A DNA stretch of 64,000 nucleotides from Armigeres subalbatus. Its lineage: Eukaryota > Arthropoda > Insecta > Diptera > Culicidae. Below the pieces are notes generated by a model. It searched no databases. It saw nothing but the letters and a program-made list of their open reading frames with translations, and had not been told where the DNA came from. Position 1 is the first letter of the stretch. Every line of letters starts with the position of its first letter. The position numbers were made by a program, and so were the translations under genes. The DNA is taken from positions 85,238-149,237 of the forward strand of contig NW_026943215.1 in assembly GCF_024139115.2 (NCBI RefSeq). The letters run 5' to 3'. Below are positions 55,790-64,000 of this stretch, in pieces.

Positions 55790-56250
55790 AGATGACGGTC
55801 GGATGCTTTTTCGTAGTAAATGAAAGCTGAATAAAGAGACTCTTGGAGTACTTTGACCTGCTACATAATGATATAGATTGTGACAAAATAGTCCACACAG
55901 GATCTTCCGACACAGAATCCGGCTTGCTGCTGCCGGAGATCTTCTCTTCATTCCGTGCTAGAATAACTTTGCATATGAATTTGAGAACGGTAGGCAGCCG
56001 CATTATACCTCGCCAGTTATCGCACGCAGTCAGGTCACTTTTTTGGGTATTTTTACTCAAATATCCTGCATCCAGTCGCTTGGGAAAGTCGCGGTGTCTC
56101 ATATATTACGAAATAAACGATGCAATAGTTGAACGAAGTTCACAGGATCATCTTTGAGCATCTCGGCTGAATGCGATAGACCCCTGGGGCTTTGTTCGAT
56201 CTCATGCTTTCGATGGTCGTTTGGATCTCTAACCGGTAATGGAGCTTCGG
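55790..56250 (-). pseudogene. Non-LTR RT N-terminal fragment
   Basis: The minus strand reads EIQTTIESMRSNKAPG (about 56230 down) and, after shifts, ACDNWRGIMRLPTVLKFICK and VILARNEEKISG (56040-55930). These are the fingers of an RT from a family different from the RTE-type copies here, perhaps an RTE or CR1 relative. It is truncated near 55790. The endonuclease/linker of the same class lies just right, inverted. Confidence 0.6.
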
Positions 56251-56254
56251 CATT

Positions 56255-56750
56255 GACGCGTGTTATACGTCCACAATTATAATCAACGTTTACGCACTCT
56301 GATCACTACCTCGTTGTCAGTAAAATTCGATCACGGTTGTCAACTGTATCGAAAGATCACAGCGAACGATTGGTTACAATATCCAGCGATTGTCGACGGA
56401 AGGAACATCGGCTGAGTACCGCTAGAAGCTCGTCGAACGGATAAGTGCAATCAATGTTATCGACATCATCAACGATCTTTAGGAGTCGATCCATGGAGCG
56501 GTGAACACAACAGCGCGAGAAGTGGTAGGCACTGCACAGAGCAACCCAGGACGGGTTGGTTCGATGTGAAGTGTCAGAGAGTGACAGAGGAACGTTGCCA
56601 GAAGTCAGCTGTTGGTGTCGGGTACCCGATCGAATAGAGATCGGTACAAGAAAGCAAGAGCCGAAAAACAAACCCACCGCGAGGCACTGGAAAAAAATGG
56701 AGCAGAATGATATGCGGAGGTTTTATGAGACTGTCATAACAATTTGATTA
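56255..56750 (+). pseudogene. Non-LTR endonuclease C-terminus and linker, inverted relative to its RT
   Basis: The plus strand reads DHYLVVSKIRSRLSTVS (56300-56350), the endonuclease end with its catalytic Asp-His, then the linker pieces EVVGTAQSNPGR and RSNRDRYKKARAEKQTH (56520-56680). Followed from the RT orientation, this inverted 5' part lies upstream of the sense RT, the layout produced by twin priming. Confidence 0.55.
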
Positions 56751-56783
56751 AGGTAACAAGGTGCAAAATTTGATGGTACTCAA

Positions 56784-56983
56784 TGTAGTATCGACGCTTG
56801 AAAGGAAACACATTGTCTCTGATTGCCAGTCTCAATACTAATGAGGTTTATTCTCTGCTTCGTATCGTACATGTTATGAGTAAAGCTTTTACAGTCGTGA
56901 GCTATATGTGAAAGCTCTCACGACCCTTGTTACCAAGGTTTATCTATTAATAGGTATCATTAGAAATAACAGTAGATACTACA
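56784..56983 (-). repeat. 3' LTR (200 bp)
   Basis: Same length and ends as the 5' LTR. The minus-strand AATAAA at 56852-56847 is a candidate poly(A) signal. Confidence 0.95.
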
Positions 56984-57000
56984 TTCACTTTCTTCTTTTT
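56984..57000 (-). promoter_or_regulatory. Polypurine tract
   Basis: The minus strand reads AAAAAGAAGAAAGTGAA directly before the 3' LTR; it is the primer for plus-strand DNA synthesis. Confidence 0.85.
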
Positions 57001-57026
57001 ATCTGGTTCAATGTTATTATTAGGTT

Positions 57027-57148
57027 TCAATCCTTTTGGACGGCTTGCACGTAATGACGCATATATGTTGGCGGTCGAATAGTTCGTTTAACTCCACGTC
57101 CTCTGGTGCAGTCTGCATGTTGTCCTATGCCTTCGTCGGGAGAATTAC
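57027..57148 (-). CDS. Putative last exon of pol
   Basis: Forty codons from the acceptor to TGA (57029-57027), including RGVKRTIRPPTYMRHYV, the basic/proline tail that closes many Ty3/gypsy pol proteins. It is reachable in frame only through the GT...AG junction at 57212/57149. The stop lies 27 bases before the polypurine tract, a sensible compact end. Confidence 0.65.
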
Positions 57149-57212
57149 CTGTTGAATATAAAGTATTTTACTGGTATGTTATTTCAATGAAGTGGTTTAG
57201 GGTATATTATAC
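57149..57212 (-). other. Putative 64 bp intron near the end of pol
   Basis: GTATAA at 57212 and TATTCAACAG ending at 57149. AT-rich, of usual insect short-intron length, with an in-frame TGA if retained. Removing it joins the integrase frame to an open 40-codon tail. Confidence 0.65.
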
Positions 57213-58071
57213 CATCAGGTTTGTTCGTTTCTTGTGCGCACAAATCAGTCACACCCACCGGAATGCGTTGTAGATGGGTCACATGTCTTCGGTATTTAAC
57301 ACCAGATTCTGAAGCAACTATCACATCCCCGCCCTTTCGTTTGATTACTTTGAATGCTTCGGAATCAAAAGTTGGTGTTAACTTATTCGTTTTAGTCATT
57401 TTCTTCAGCAAAACGTTGTCGCCTTCCGAGATAAGATTCGGTTTAGCATTCCGTCGTTCATCTGCGTACAGCTTACCTCTTTCTTTCATGGCTTTGTCTT
57501 GATCTATCAACTCTTCATCGACATCTTTAGGCTGATAGATAGACGGGAGTTTATCACGAATATTATACCCGAACATCAGTTCTGAGGGTGTTTTCTTTGA
57601 CGTCGAGTGGGAAGATGAGCGATACATTAGTAGGTATTTGTTCAATTCTTCGATCCAGTCACCGTTCATTGTTTGATTGATCGTTAATCTTTTCAAAATA
57701 GAACGGTTTTGTCGCTCAACTTCACCGTTCTGTTGGGGCCAGTATGGTGTAGTGCTGATAAGCTTTATATTGCTAGATTTGCAATACGTCCGAAACTCCT
57801 CGCTAGAAAACTGTGGACCATTATCAGCAGTAATTGACAAAGGTAGGCCAAACCTTGCGAAAATTGATTCCAAACGCCGTATGGTTTCTCTGGAGTCCGT
57901 TTTTTTCATAATTTCAATCTCAATGTAGCGACTGAAATAATCGACTACTACGAATAAGTAGTGACATGACGGAAGAGGACCAAGGAAATCAATAGCCAGG
58001 TGTTCCCATGGGCCTGAGGGAAGCTCTCTACGTTTCATCGGTTCGGGCGCAGAAGGAGCTGCAACCAGCAT
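57213..58071 (-). CDS. Ty3/gypsy integrase core
   Basis: DD(35)E catalytic triad: HLAIDFLGPLP (first Asp), SITADNGPQFSS (second Asp), PQQNGEVERQNR (Glu). Then the C-terminal domain with GDNVLLKKMTK, FKVIKRKGGDVIV and KYRRHVTHLQRIP. It ends at a donor ATG/GTATAA at 57212; read straight on, a stop comes about 13 codons later. Open over about 286 codons. The enzyme would insert element cDNA into the host chromosome. Confidence 0.92.
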
Positions 58072-58075
58072 GCAT

Positions 58076-58380
58076 CCACGGCAGTTTTAATATACTGCTC
58101 AACCTGTGCATCCAATTTCGGCCACCAGACTTTCGCACGCAATCTCTGCTTCATGACCGTCATCCCAGGATGGCCCTCGTGCGCTAGGGTCCAACGTCTG
58201 CTTTCTCAACAGTTCCGGAATCACTATTCTAGTTCCTCGCAATAAAATCTTTCCTGCAAAGCAGAGTTCTGTGGCGAACAATTTGAACGGTAATGAGTCA
58301 CCTGACCACTCGCCTTGATCCAAAGCTATACGAACTGATTGAATCGACTTATCTGCAGCAGATGCTTCTTCGATTTCTGT
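58076..58380 (-). pseudogene. Ty3/gypsy linker and integrase zinc-finger region, frameshifted
   Basis: The minus strand continues in the shifted frame with IRTSIQS-like tether sequence and FATELCFAGKILLRGTRIVI, PELLRKQTL (58230-58190). One extra base near 58185 moves the frame into LAHEGHPGMTVMKQRL (the HH part of the HHCC finger) and RAKVWWPKLD. One missing base near 58085 precedes CRGCMLVAAP (the CC part). Thus all four zinc ligands are present but in three frames. Confidence 0.8.
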
Positions 58381-58382
58381 TA

Positions 58383-59426
58383 TTTTAGCGCTACTGGTGT
58401 TGCATTTGATGCTACCCAATGTACATAATGTTCCACACATTCATCAAACGTCATTCCAGTAGCACTCGTAGTAATGGCCAATCGGGATAGCGAGTCAGCA
58501 ATATTCATTTTTCCTGGTCTGAAGATTACTTTTGCTTTGTACGCTTGTAATCGAACAACCCACCTCTCTATCCTGGCACATGGCTTTGATCGAGGCTTAA
58601 ATATCGCTTCCAAGGGTTTATGGTCTGTAATCAGTTCGAATTCTCGGCCAAACAGGTAAAAGTGAAATCGTTCCACTGCCCATACAAGCGCCAAAGCCTC
58701 TTTTTCAATTTGGGCATAACGCTTTTCTACATCGGATAAGCTCTTGCTAGCGTAAGCAATTATCCTTGGCCCATGTTCATTCACCTGAATAAGCACAGCC
58801 CCTAAGCCAACTGGGCTTGCATCGGCTATCAGTTGCGTACGATCATCAATGTCATAGTAACCCAGTGTTTTAGGGTCCGTCAAATGTTCTTTCAGTTTTG
58901 CAAAAGCTTTTTGCTGTGTGGTTCCCCATTCAAATTTTCGTCCTTGATTCGTCAATAGTCGCAGTGGATACGTTAGAGTAGCCAAATCGGGAAGAAACTT
59001 GCCGACAAAATTAACCAAACCGAGAAAACTTCTTACTTCTTCTCCATTTCTCGGTGCTCTGAAATTTTGTATTGATTCAAGTTTATCTTTATCAGGCTTA
59101 ATTCCATCCGCTGACAACGTGTGACCTAGGAAGTCCATTTCGGTTACTCCATAAACGCATTTTTCCTCGTTTAGTGCTACATTCCATTCTTTTAGTTTGA
59201 GAAGAACTTTTTCTAATCTCATATTGTGCTCCTCATGATCAGACCCGTACACAATAGCATCATCAATGTACACCATGCACCCATCGCATCCGCTCAGAAC
59301 CTGTTCCATTGCCTTTTGGAACAATTCTGGCGCGCAGTTGATCCCAAACATAAGTCGGGTGTATCGAAACAATCCTCTGCGCGTAACAAAAGTTGTAATC
59401 TCCCTCGACTTTTCCGATATTTCAAC
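58383..59426 (-). CDS. Ty3/gypsy RT palm/thumb and RNase H
   Basis: Open from the acceptor at 59426. Motifs: LFRYTRLMFGINCAPELFQ, catalytic YIDDAIVYG, FLGHTLSADGI, VRSFLGLVNFVGKFLPDLA, then RNase H LIADASPVGLGAVL (first Asp), YASKSLSDVEKRYAQIEKEA (Glu) and LITDHKPLEAIF (Asp), ending FRPGKMNIADSLSRL. A TAA at 58382-58380 ends the frame because an A run in CTAAAATAACAG is one base short; the next frame continues with TEIEEASAADKS. This reads as a deletion rather than programmed shifting, since the site is not a usual slippery sequence. Confidence 0.9.
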
Positions 59427-59557
59427 CTAAAATAAAACTCTTGTTTATTTTTTTCCATCAGAATCTATGTTGTTTATTAAGTCATCAAAAATTGAAAGTT
59501 CAAAGCATAAAAATTAGGTCCGAATGTTCGAAAATAAAAATTGATCCATCAGCCTAC
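59427..59557 (-). other. Putative intron inside the RT domain (131 bp)
   Basis: Border CAG/GTAGGC at 59557 and TTTTATTTTAG/G ending at 59427. It is AT-rich with a possible branch site CTTAATA about 50 bases before the end. Length is not a multiple of three, and a TGA comes at the third codon. Without it the RT frame continues through residues expected between motif A and the FGINCAPELFQ block. An inserted MITE is less likely: no terminal inverted repeat or target duplication. Confidence 0.75.
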
Positions 59558-61248
59558 CTGATGGAAAGCGTGCTTCACATCGATCCGAGAGAAAACTTTC
59601 GCTTTTGCCAGTTGAGGAAGAAAATCCTCGAAAGTCGGTAAGGGGTGATTCCGAGGGTGAGTCACTCTCTCTACCGCCTCGTTGGCACGTCGCATATCCA
59701 CACAAATTCGAATGTCGTCTCCTTTGGGAACCACGACCACCGGGGAGACCCATTTGGATGGTTCATTCACTGGTTCGATAACGCCTTGGCTGAGTAACTC
59801 GTCAATTTTCTTATCAACTCTTTCTTCCAATGCCACTGGTATGCGTCTGTACGGTTGTACAACAGGTGCAACATCGGCCTTGATGGGAATGTCTACCACA
59901 ATTCCCTTGATAGTACCCAAATGCTTGCATTCAGCTTTTATTTCGTTCACAGGAATATTAATTTTTAGAACCCCCATTGATGTTGCAGTGTCGCGACCGA
60001 TAAGGATTTTGCCGTGACCTTCTATTACGTAGAACTCTGCCAGTCCAGTTACGTTGCATAGCTTGATCATTGCTGTAAATACGCCCAGTAGTGCCAGGGG
60101 TTGACCTCCATAGGCCTTGAAGGATTTCGATGTTTCTCGTCGTTGATTTGACACTCTCACTTTGTTGGTTTTCAGTGTTTCCCAATCTTTTTGGCTCAAC
60201 AAATTGTATTTGGAACCGGAGTCGATCACTGCATGAACAAGTACTCCTCCGATCTCACACTGGATTTCACCGTCACTGTCGCTAGTGGTTACATTGAACA
60301 CGTATTCTATTTTCTCGTCAGTTATTTGTTTCACAGTGTTTGAGTCATCATCGGAACGACTTTGTTCGGCAGTTTTGTTGTCTCTGTCGTCCCGCCGATT
60401 TCCAATCCATCGGTAGCTATTTGCTCTTATCAAATTCTTGTTTCTGCGGCACTTTCTGGCAAAATGGTCTTTGCCTCCACATCGGTTGCATGCCTTTCCT
60501 TTGGCAGGGCAATTCGCATCTCTTGCTAGATGTCCACTGTATCCACAACGATGACATTCAAACTGCACCATTTCAGCATGCCGTTTACGCATGGCAAAAG
60601 ATCGCTTTGCATCAATTTTGTTGACTTCGCTGATGTTTGGTTTCGAAATTTCATTAACAGCAAAAGATTTCTCCTGCTGTGCAACGGTTTCGAAAATTTT
60701 TGCAATGCTCAAAATTTCCTCCAGACTCGCATCACCTCGCTTTAATAGATCCCGGCGCAGCGCAGCCGATTGGCAGTTCTGTATAATTTGGTCTTTTATG
60801 TTTTCCTCCGTTCGGTCACCAAATCCGCACCGTTCCGCTTGGACTCTCAATCTGATGGTGAATGCATCAATATTTTCCCCGGATCGTTGTCTCATCTGGC
60901 GCAGTAAGTGACGTTCATATGTGGTGTTCTCCTTTGGCATAAAAAACTCATTCAACCTGGCGCGTGCTTCCTCATAGTTTGTCATATTCGGTGTGTAATG
61001 TTCGATGTTTAGTAGAGGTCCGCGAAATTCGGCACCGGCCAACTCGGGCAATGTATCGAAAAGTTGTTGGATGCTCGAACCGGCGAAGTGTAGCAATAAA
61101 TCTCTCTTCCAGTCTTCATCGTCTACCCGACTAGCTCGAATCATTGTTTCGAACGATCTGAGCCACTTGCTCCATTCAACACCGACATCGTCGGTATGAG
61201 CAGTATAATCGAACGGCTGCATCTGCAGTCCCAACGACCGAATCATGT
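59558..61248 (-). CDS. Ty3/gypsy gag-protease-RT N-terminus
   Basis: About 563 codons open from the ATG at 61246. Gag capsid-like region at residues 10-190 (EWSKWLRSFETM; YERHLLRQMRQRSGE near 110-123); two CCHC knuckles at about 231-246 (CHRCGYSGHLARDANC) and 253-266 (CNRCGGKDHFARKC); aspartic protease with catalytic VIDSGS near 340-345 and ILIGRD near 414; RT start with LLSQGVIEPVNEPSKWVSPV, CVDMRRANEAV, and motif A FSRIDVKHAFHQ (Asp at about 556). It reaches the donor at 59557 without a stop. In unspliced RNA only two more codons and a stop follow. Gag and Pol share one frame, so no ribosomal shift is needed. Confidence 0.92.
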
Positions 61249-61477
61249 CTGCAAACGATACGAACGTAATTACAAAATTAGTGCACCATTTTCAGCAATT
61301 GCTTGTATTATTTACAGTTTTCGAATGAAATTCTACTAATTACTCGAGTATGCATTTCCTGAATCCTCACATGATTGTATTTGTCAACATATTTTCTTTA
61401 ACCGATCTGTCAAAACTCAAAACACAATTATATTCGTATAGGTTTGTTTGTGCATATACATATACCATCATCAGATA

Positions 61478-61634
61478 TCTCGCTTAACTTTTCAAAAGGA
61501 CCTAAGTAACATTTTTATCATGAATTAAATTGAATACTGCAATCAATAGCTTTCATATTGTTCTGTTGTTTGCGCTATTCAAATTAATTCATGAAAAAAA
61601 TGTTACTTAGGTCCTTTTGAAAAGTTAAGCGAGA
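61478..61634. mobile_element. 157 bp palindromic MITE, copy 2
   Basis: Arms TCTCGCTTAACTTTTCAAAA and mirror; flanked by AT-rich ATA/TAT, compatible with a TA target. Same family as 48936-49081. Confidence 0.88.
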
Positions 61635-61676
61635 TATGATGTATTTGAAACATGGTGGCCAGTGTGTGTGCATAGT

Positions 61677-62543
61677 AGAGTGGCCCAGCCTAGTATGGGG
61701 AGAAAAAAAGTCGTCGGATTATACGGGGCACCCTCCAGAATTTGGCCTTTAGGTAAGAAAATCATTCCCTGAAAATTTCAGCCTGATCGGTTATTGCATA
61801 AGCTGGCGCAATTGATTTGAAGTTAATATGGGGGTTTCAGCCGAAATATATGGGAAAATACACCTTTGTTACTATTTCGTACAGGAAATTGGATGGAAGA
61901 GCCCGATTGAGCCCAGATTTGCAGGAAATGAAGTTAACATGCCCATGAACAATTCGACATGAAATTCTACTATTACTACATAAACTTTAAATCAGTTTTT
62001 GGCTGATTTATTTGGAGTTGGGTTGAGCACTTTGAAATTCATTAATTGCCATGAAAACATACGCATGCAATCAAAGGTGCCTGCGATGCGTGATTTCGCG
62101 CGCACTGAAACATAAGTAACTGCATGCGCGCCACAACACATATCGCAGCTACCTTCGATTACATGCGCTTGTTTTCAAGGCAATTAATGAATTTCAAAGT
62201 GCTTAACCAAACTCCAAATAAATCAGCCAAAAACTAATTTAAAGTTTATTTAATCATAGTAGAATTTTATGTGGAATTGTTCATTGGCATGTTAACTTCA
62301 TTTCCTGCAAATCTGGGCTCAATCGGGCTTTTCCATCCAATTTCCTGTACGAAATAGTAACAGAGGTATATTTTCCCATATATTTCGGCTGAAACCCCCA
62401 TATTAACTTCAAATCAATTGCGCCAGCTTATGCAATACCCGATCAGGCTGAAATTTTCAGAGAATTATTTTCTTACCCAAAGGCAAAATCCTGGGGGGTG
62501 CCCCGTAGAATCCAACGACTTTTTGTATCCTGGGCCAGTCTAA
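61677..62543. mobile_element. 867 bp foldback element, about 410 bp arms, copy 2
   Basis: Same family as 34817-35516 (shared words TATGCAATAACCGATC-like, CTGAAAATTTCAG, GCTTATGCA, GGGGCACC). Ends GTGGCCCAG and CTGGGCCAGTCTA. The arms are longer here because the centre holds an extra mirrored segment around 62040-62170 (TTTGAAATTCATTAATTGCC). Inserted in the leader of the Ty3/gypsy element, so younger than it. Confidence 0.9.
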
Positions 62544-62738
62544 TGCACAGATATCAGTAGTTTCTCTCAGTTCACACATACTTTGGTTTGTTCTCTAATG
62601 GTTCTTCTCCTCTACACCAATACTAACTCACATCAAGTGCAATACAACTATTCAGTTTGATTTTCACCGATACAAATGAGGTTTGTTTTTCAGCATATAA
62701 GCATCGAAAACTTTTCCAGATTGAAAACAGATTTTTCT

Positions 62739-62970
62739 AACCGCATTTAAGCGACAACATGTCCTCCCTTTTTTTTTTGACCTGCTCTTTCGCAGAATGA
62801 AATCAGACATTCCGAACCGCATTTAAGCGACTGATTAATTTCAAAATATCCTCCATTTTTTCAGCTCTTTCGCAAAATTAAATCAAACATTCCGAACCGC
62901 ATTTAAGCGACTAATTTTTAGAGTGAAATCAGACAGACTGAGACCCTTGCTGAGACCGCATTTAAGCCAC
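62739..62970 (-). repeat. Four-copy leader motif
   Basis: AACCGCATTTAAGCGAC occurs at 62739-62755, 62815-62831 and 62895-62911, and with two changes at 62954-62970, each preceded (except the first) by AATCAGACA/AATCAAACA-like sequence. Spacing is 76, 80 and 59 bases. It sits in the 5' leader, where packaging or enhancer signals are expected; its role is unknown. Confidence 0.85.
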
Positions 62971-63018
62971 AGAACAACTTTTAATTGCCTTTCCGTAGTC
63001 ATACCTCCAGATACTTAC

Positions 63019-63034
63019 CAAATGAATTCGCCAT
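63019..63034 (-). CDS. Putative start exon of the Ty3/gypsy gag-pol
   Basis: The first ATG after the 5' LTR (63034-63032), 20 bases inside the LTR border, is followed by four codons plus one base and then a perfect donor GGTAAGTAT. Joined to the acceptor at 61249, the frame runs without a stop into gag and passes through the ATG at 61246. The latter could also serve as start in unspliced RNA. The short leader leaves little room for a conventional primer site; none beginning with TGG was found directly at the LTR edge. Confidence 0.6.
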
Positions 63035-63054
63035 TTTTGGTTCCTCGTCGTTCC

Positions 63055-63254
63055 TGTAGTATCGACGCTTGAAGGGAAACACGTTGTCTCTGATTGCCAG
63101 TCTCAATACTAATGAGGTTTATTCTCTGCTTCGTATCGTACATGTTATGAGTAAAGCTTTTACATTCGTGAGCTATATGTGAAAGCTCTCACGACCCTTG
63201 TTACCAAGGTTTATCTATTAATAGGTATCATTAGAAATAACAGTAGATACTACA
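63055..63254 (-). repeat. 5' LTR (200 bp)
   Basis: Differs from the 3' LTR at about three positions (A/G at the eighteenth-to-twentieth bases, A/G near base 29, G/T near base 110), so about 98.5 percent identical. It should contain the promoter; no strong TATA box is evident. An AATAAA word on the minus strand lies in its 3' half. Confidence 0.95.
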
Positions 63255-63259
63255 CTCAA

Positions 63260-64000
63260 CTGACACCATGGGCAGGAAAGGGTTAAAATAAAAACCAACA
63301 ACCCAAAGATGAAGGACCTTTATGCTCAACCACTTGCAACATATAAGAAATAGGGGAACGGTTCGCCACTTCATCTCGTAGCTCACATTTCCATCCTATC
63401 AAAAACAAAGAAATGGAAAGGAATTTGGTTTGTTTATTATTTTTGTGATTTTTTTCAGCAGTGAGCACGCATGTTGACAAAAAGAAGCGACGAATTTGGT
63501 GCCGTATTTCTTTGTTTAGCGATGAGATTGATATATGTACAGTGAGATTGAGATCGTAACATTTCCCCTATGATAAAACATATTTTTCGGATCGAAGCAA
63601 ACCTCCAGGATTCAATATTCGGAAGCAATAATAAGAAAAACGGTACTTCATTTAGCATTCAGATGCAGATTTTATTTCTAAACTCTGCTATTTGCCTGGA
63701 AAGCGTACCTTACATTTAATTATAACTGTTTTCATTATATGTTATTAGGTAGTACATATTCTTGCATTCGTTAATCTGCTTAAAATACGTGTCGATTGAA
63801 AGGAGTTACACACTGCTGGTCTGTACGATAACACCGGATTGAAGTGGAAATCTTATCCTATCTCTCTTGGAAAGCGATGCTGATACAAAACTTTCAACTA
63901 ATGTGTAAGGGAACGAATGACACAACTACAAACACCAATTCCGGAACCGGAAGGAATCGATACAATAAAAACAAGAATAAATTAACACAAACTTCTCACG
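63260..64000. other. Unassigned host DNA right of the LTR element
   Basis: No gene or repeat recognised. Short minus-strand frames at 63283-63658 lack motifs. Confidence 0.45.

Larger units (their letters stand above)
61249..63018 (-). other. Putative leader intron (1770 bp)
   Basis: Donor GTAAGTAT at 63018, acceptor ATCGTTTGCAG ending at 61249. It carries the four-copy GCATTTAAGC repeat and two later MITE insertions, without which it would be about 0.75 kb. Insertion of MITEs here rather than in coding parts is compatible with removal by splicing, but may be chance. Confidence 0.55.
56784..63254 (-). mobile_element. Intron-bearing Ty3/gypsy LTR retrotransposon
   Basis: A complete insertion of 6471 bp: two 200 bp LTRs starting TGTAGTATC and ending GATACTACA, flanked by CTCAA (56779-56783, 63255-63259). 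Minus-strand order is 5' LTR, a short exon with ATG, a 1.77 kb leader intron-like region (holding two MITEs and four short repeats), gag with two CCHC knuckles, protease, RT, RNase H, integrase, a C-terminal exon, polypurine tract and 3' LTR. No env. Two further GT...AG segments lie inside pol. The K02A2.6-like pol order and short LTRs suggest the Mag side of Ty3/gypsy, not certain. Three one-base indels at 58.08-58.38 kb disable this copy. Confidence 0.9.

Noticed and set aside
55454..55823. 113- and 108-codon frames
   Set aside because: They lie across the GC-richer 3' untranslated region of the R1-type element and its flank; the same region is untranslated in copy 1.
58378..58392. Programmed -1 frameshift between RNase H and integrase
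   Set aside because: CTAAAATAA is not a typical slippery site, and two more one-base shifts lie within 300 bases, so simple decay is more likely.
59427..59557. The RT-interrupting segment as a small MITE
   Set aside because: No inverted ends and no target duplication, while splice borders and phase fit; kept as a putative intron.

Overview
The window looks like transposon-dense, AT-rich nuclear DNA of an Aedes mosquito. The best pointer to the organism is a nearly full-length tRNA-related SINE of the Feilai type (46488-46751), flanked by the 6-base target duplication AATAAC. The many I-, R1-, Jockey- and RTE-type non-LTR fragments, BEL/Pao and Ty3/gypsy LTR elements and dozens of palindromic MITEs fit the same group. 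Two runs of exactly 25 N (7438-7462 and 46782-46806) mark assembly gaps. No bacterial-style operon, rRNA, CRISPR array or functional tRNA gene was seen.

Layout. 1-3852: degenerate I-type non-LTR element on the minus strand, running off the left edge. 4090-5640: two RTE-type halves in opposite orientation. 7882-8059: one exon-like segment of a host chitin-binding (CBM14) gene on the minus strand, damaged by two apparent one-base deletions. 8662-13369: R1-type element (minus) inserted in a TGTG/TATG microsatellite inside an older repeat. 13.4-20.4 kb: MITEs, tandem repeats and an RNase H remnant. 22.0-26.46 kb: second I-type element (plus). 26.5-28.7 kb: MITEs and unremarkable DNA. 28722-29127: an unrecognised coding-like fragment. 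29128-31205: 2.1 kb CCAAA/CCAAAA satellite. 31.2-38.1 kb: BEL/Pao pol on the minus strand split into two blocks, with R1-type, Jockey-type and foldback sequences between them. 38.1-44.45 kb: RTE-type element split by about 3.5 kb of repeats. 44.64-46.78 kb: nested stack of an older repeat, a foldback element with a 1.5 kb polypyrimidine core, and Feilai. 48.5-49.9 kb: TA-flanked MITEs. 50.73-55.67 kb: the best-preserved R1-type element (plus) with a 14-base target duplication. 55.8-56.75 kb: fragments of another non-LTR element. 56784-63254: a young Ty3/gypsy element (minus) with two 200 bp LTRs and a 5-base target duplication.

The most interesting object is that Ty3/gypsy element. Its LTRs differ at about three positions, so it inserted fairly recently. 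Its gag-pol reading is interrupted at three places by stretches with GT...AG borders (1770, 131 and 64 bp). In each case the flanking coding parts rejoin in frame across conserved sequence: a 16-base start exon to gag, the RT domain between motif A and the YIDD box, and the arginine/proline-rich end of pol. This suggests an LTR retrotransposon that carries spliceosomal introns through its life cycle and might use splicing to set the Gag to Gag-Pol ratio. That is inference from splice borders and reading frame; RNA data are needed. Three single-base indels between RNase H and integrase indicate that this copy is now inactive.

Almost every other coding trace here is a decayed transposon gene. 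The very long reading frames at 29-31 kb and 44.8-46.6 kb are by-products of simple repeats.
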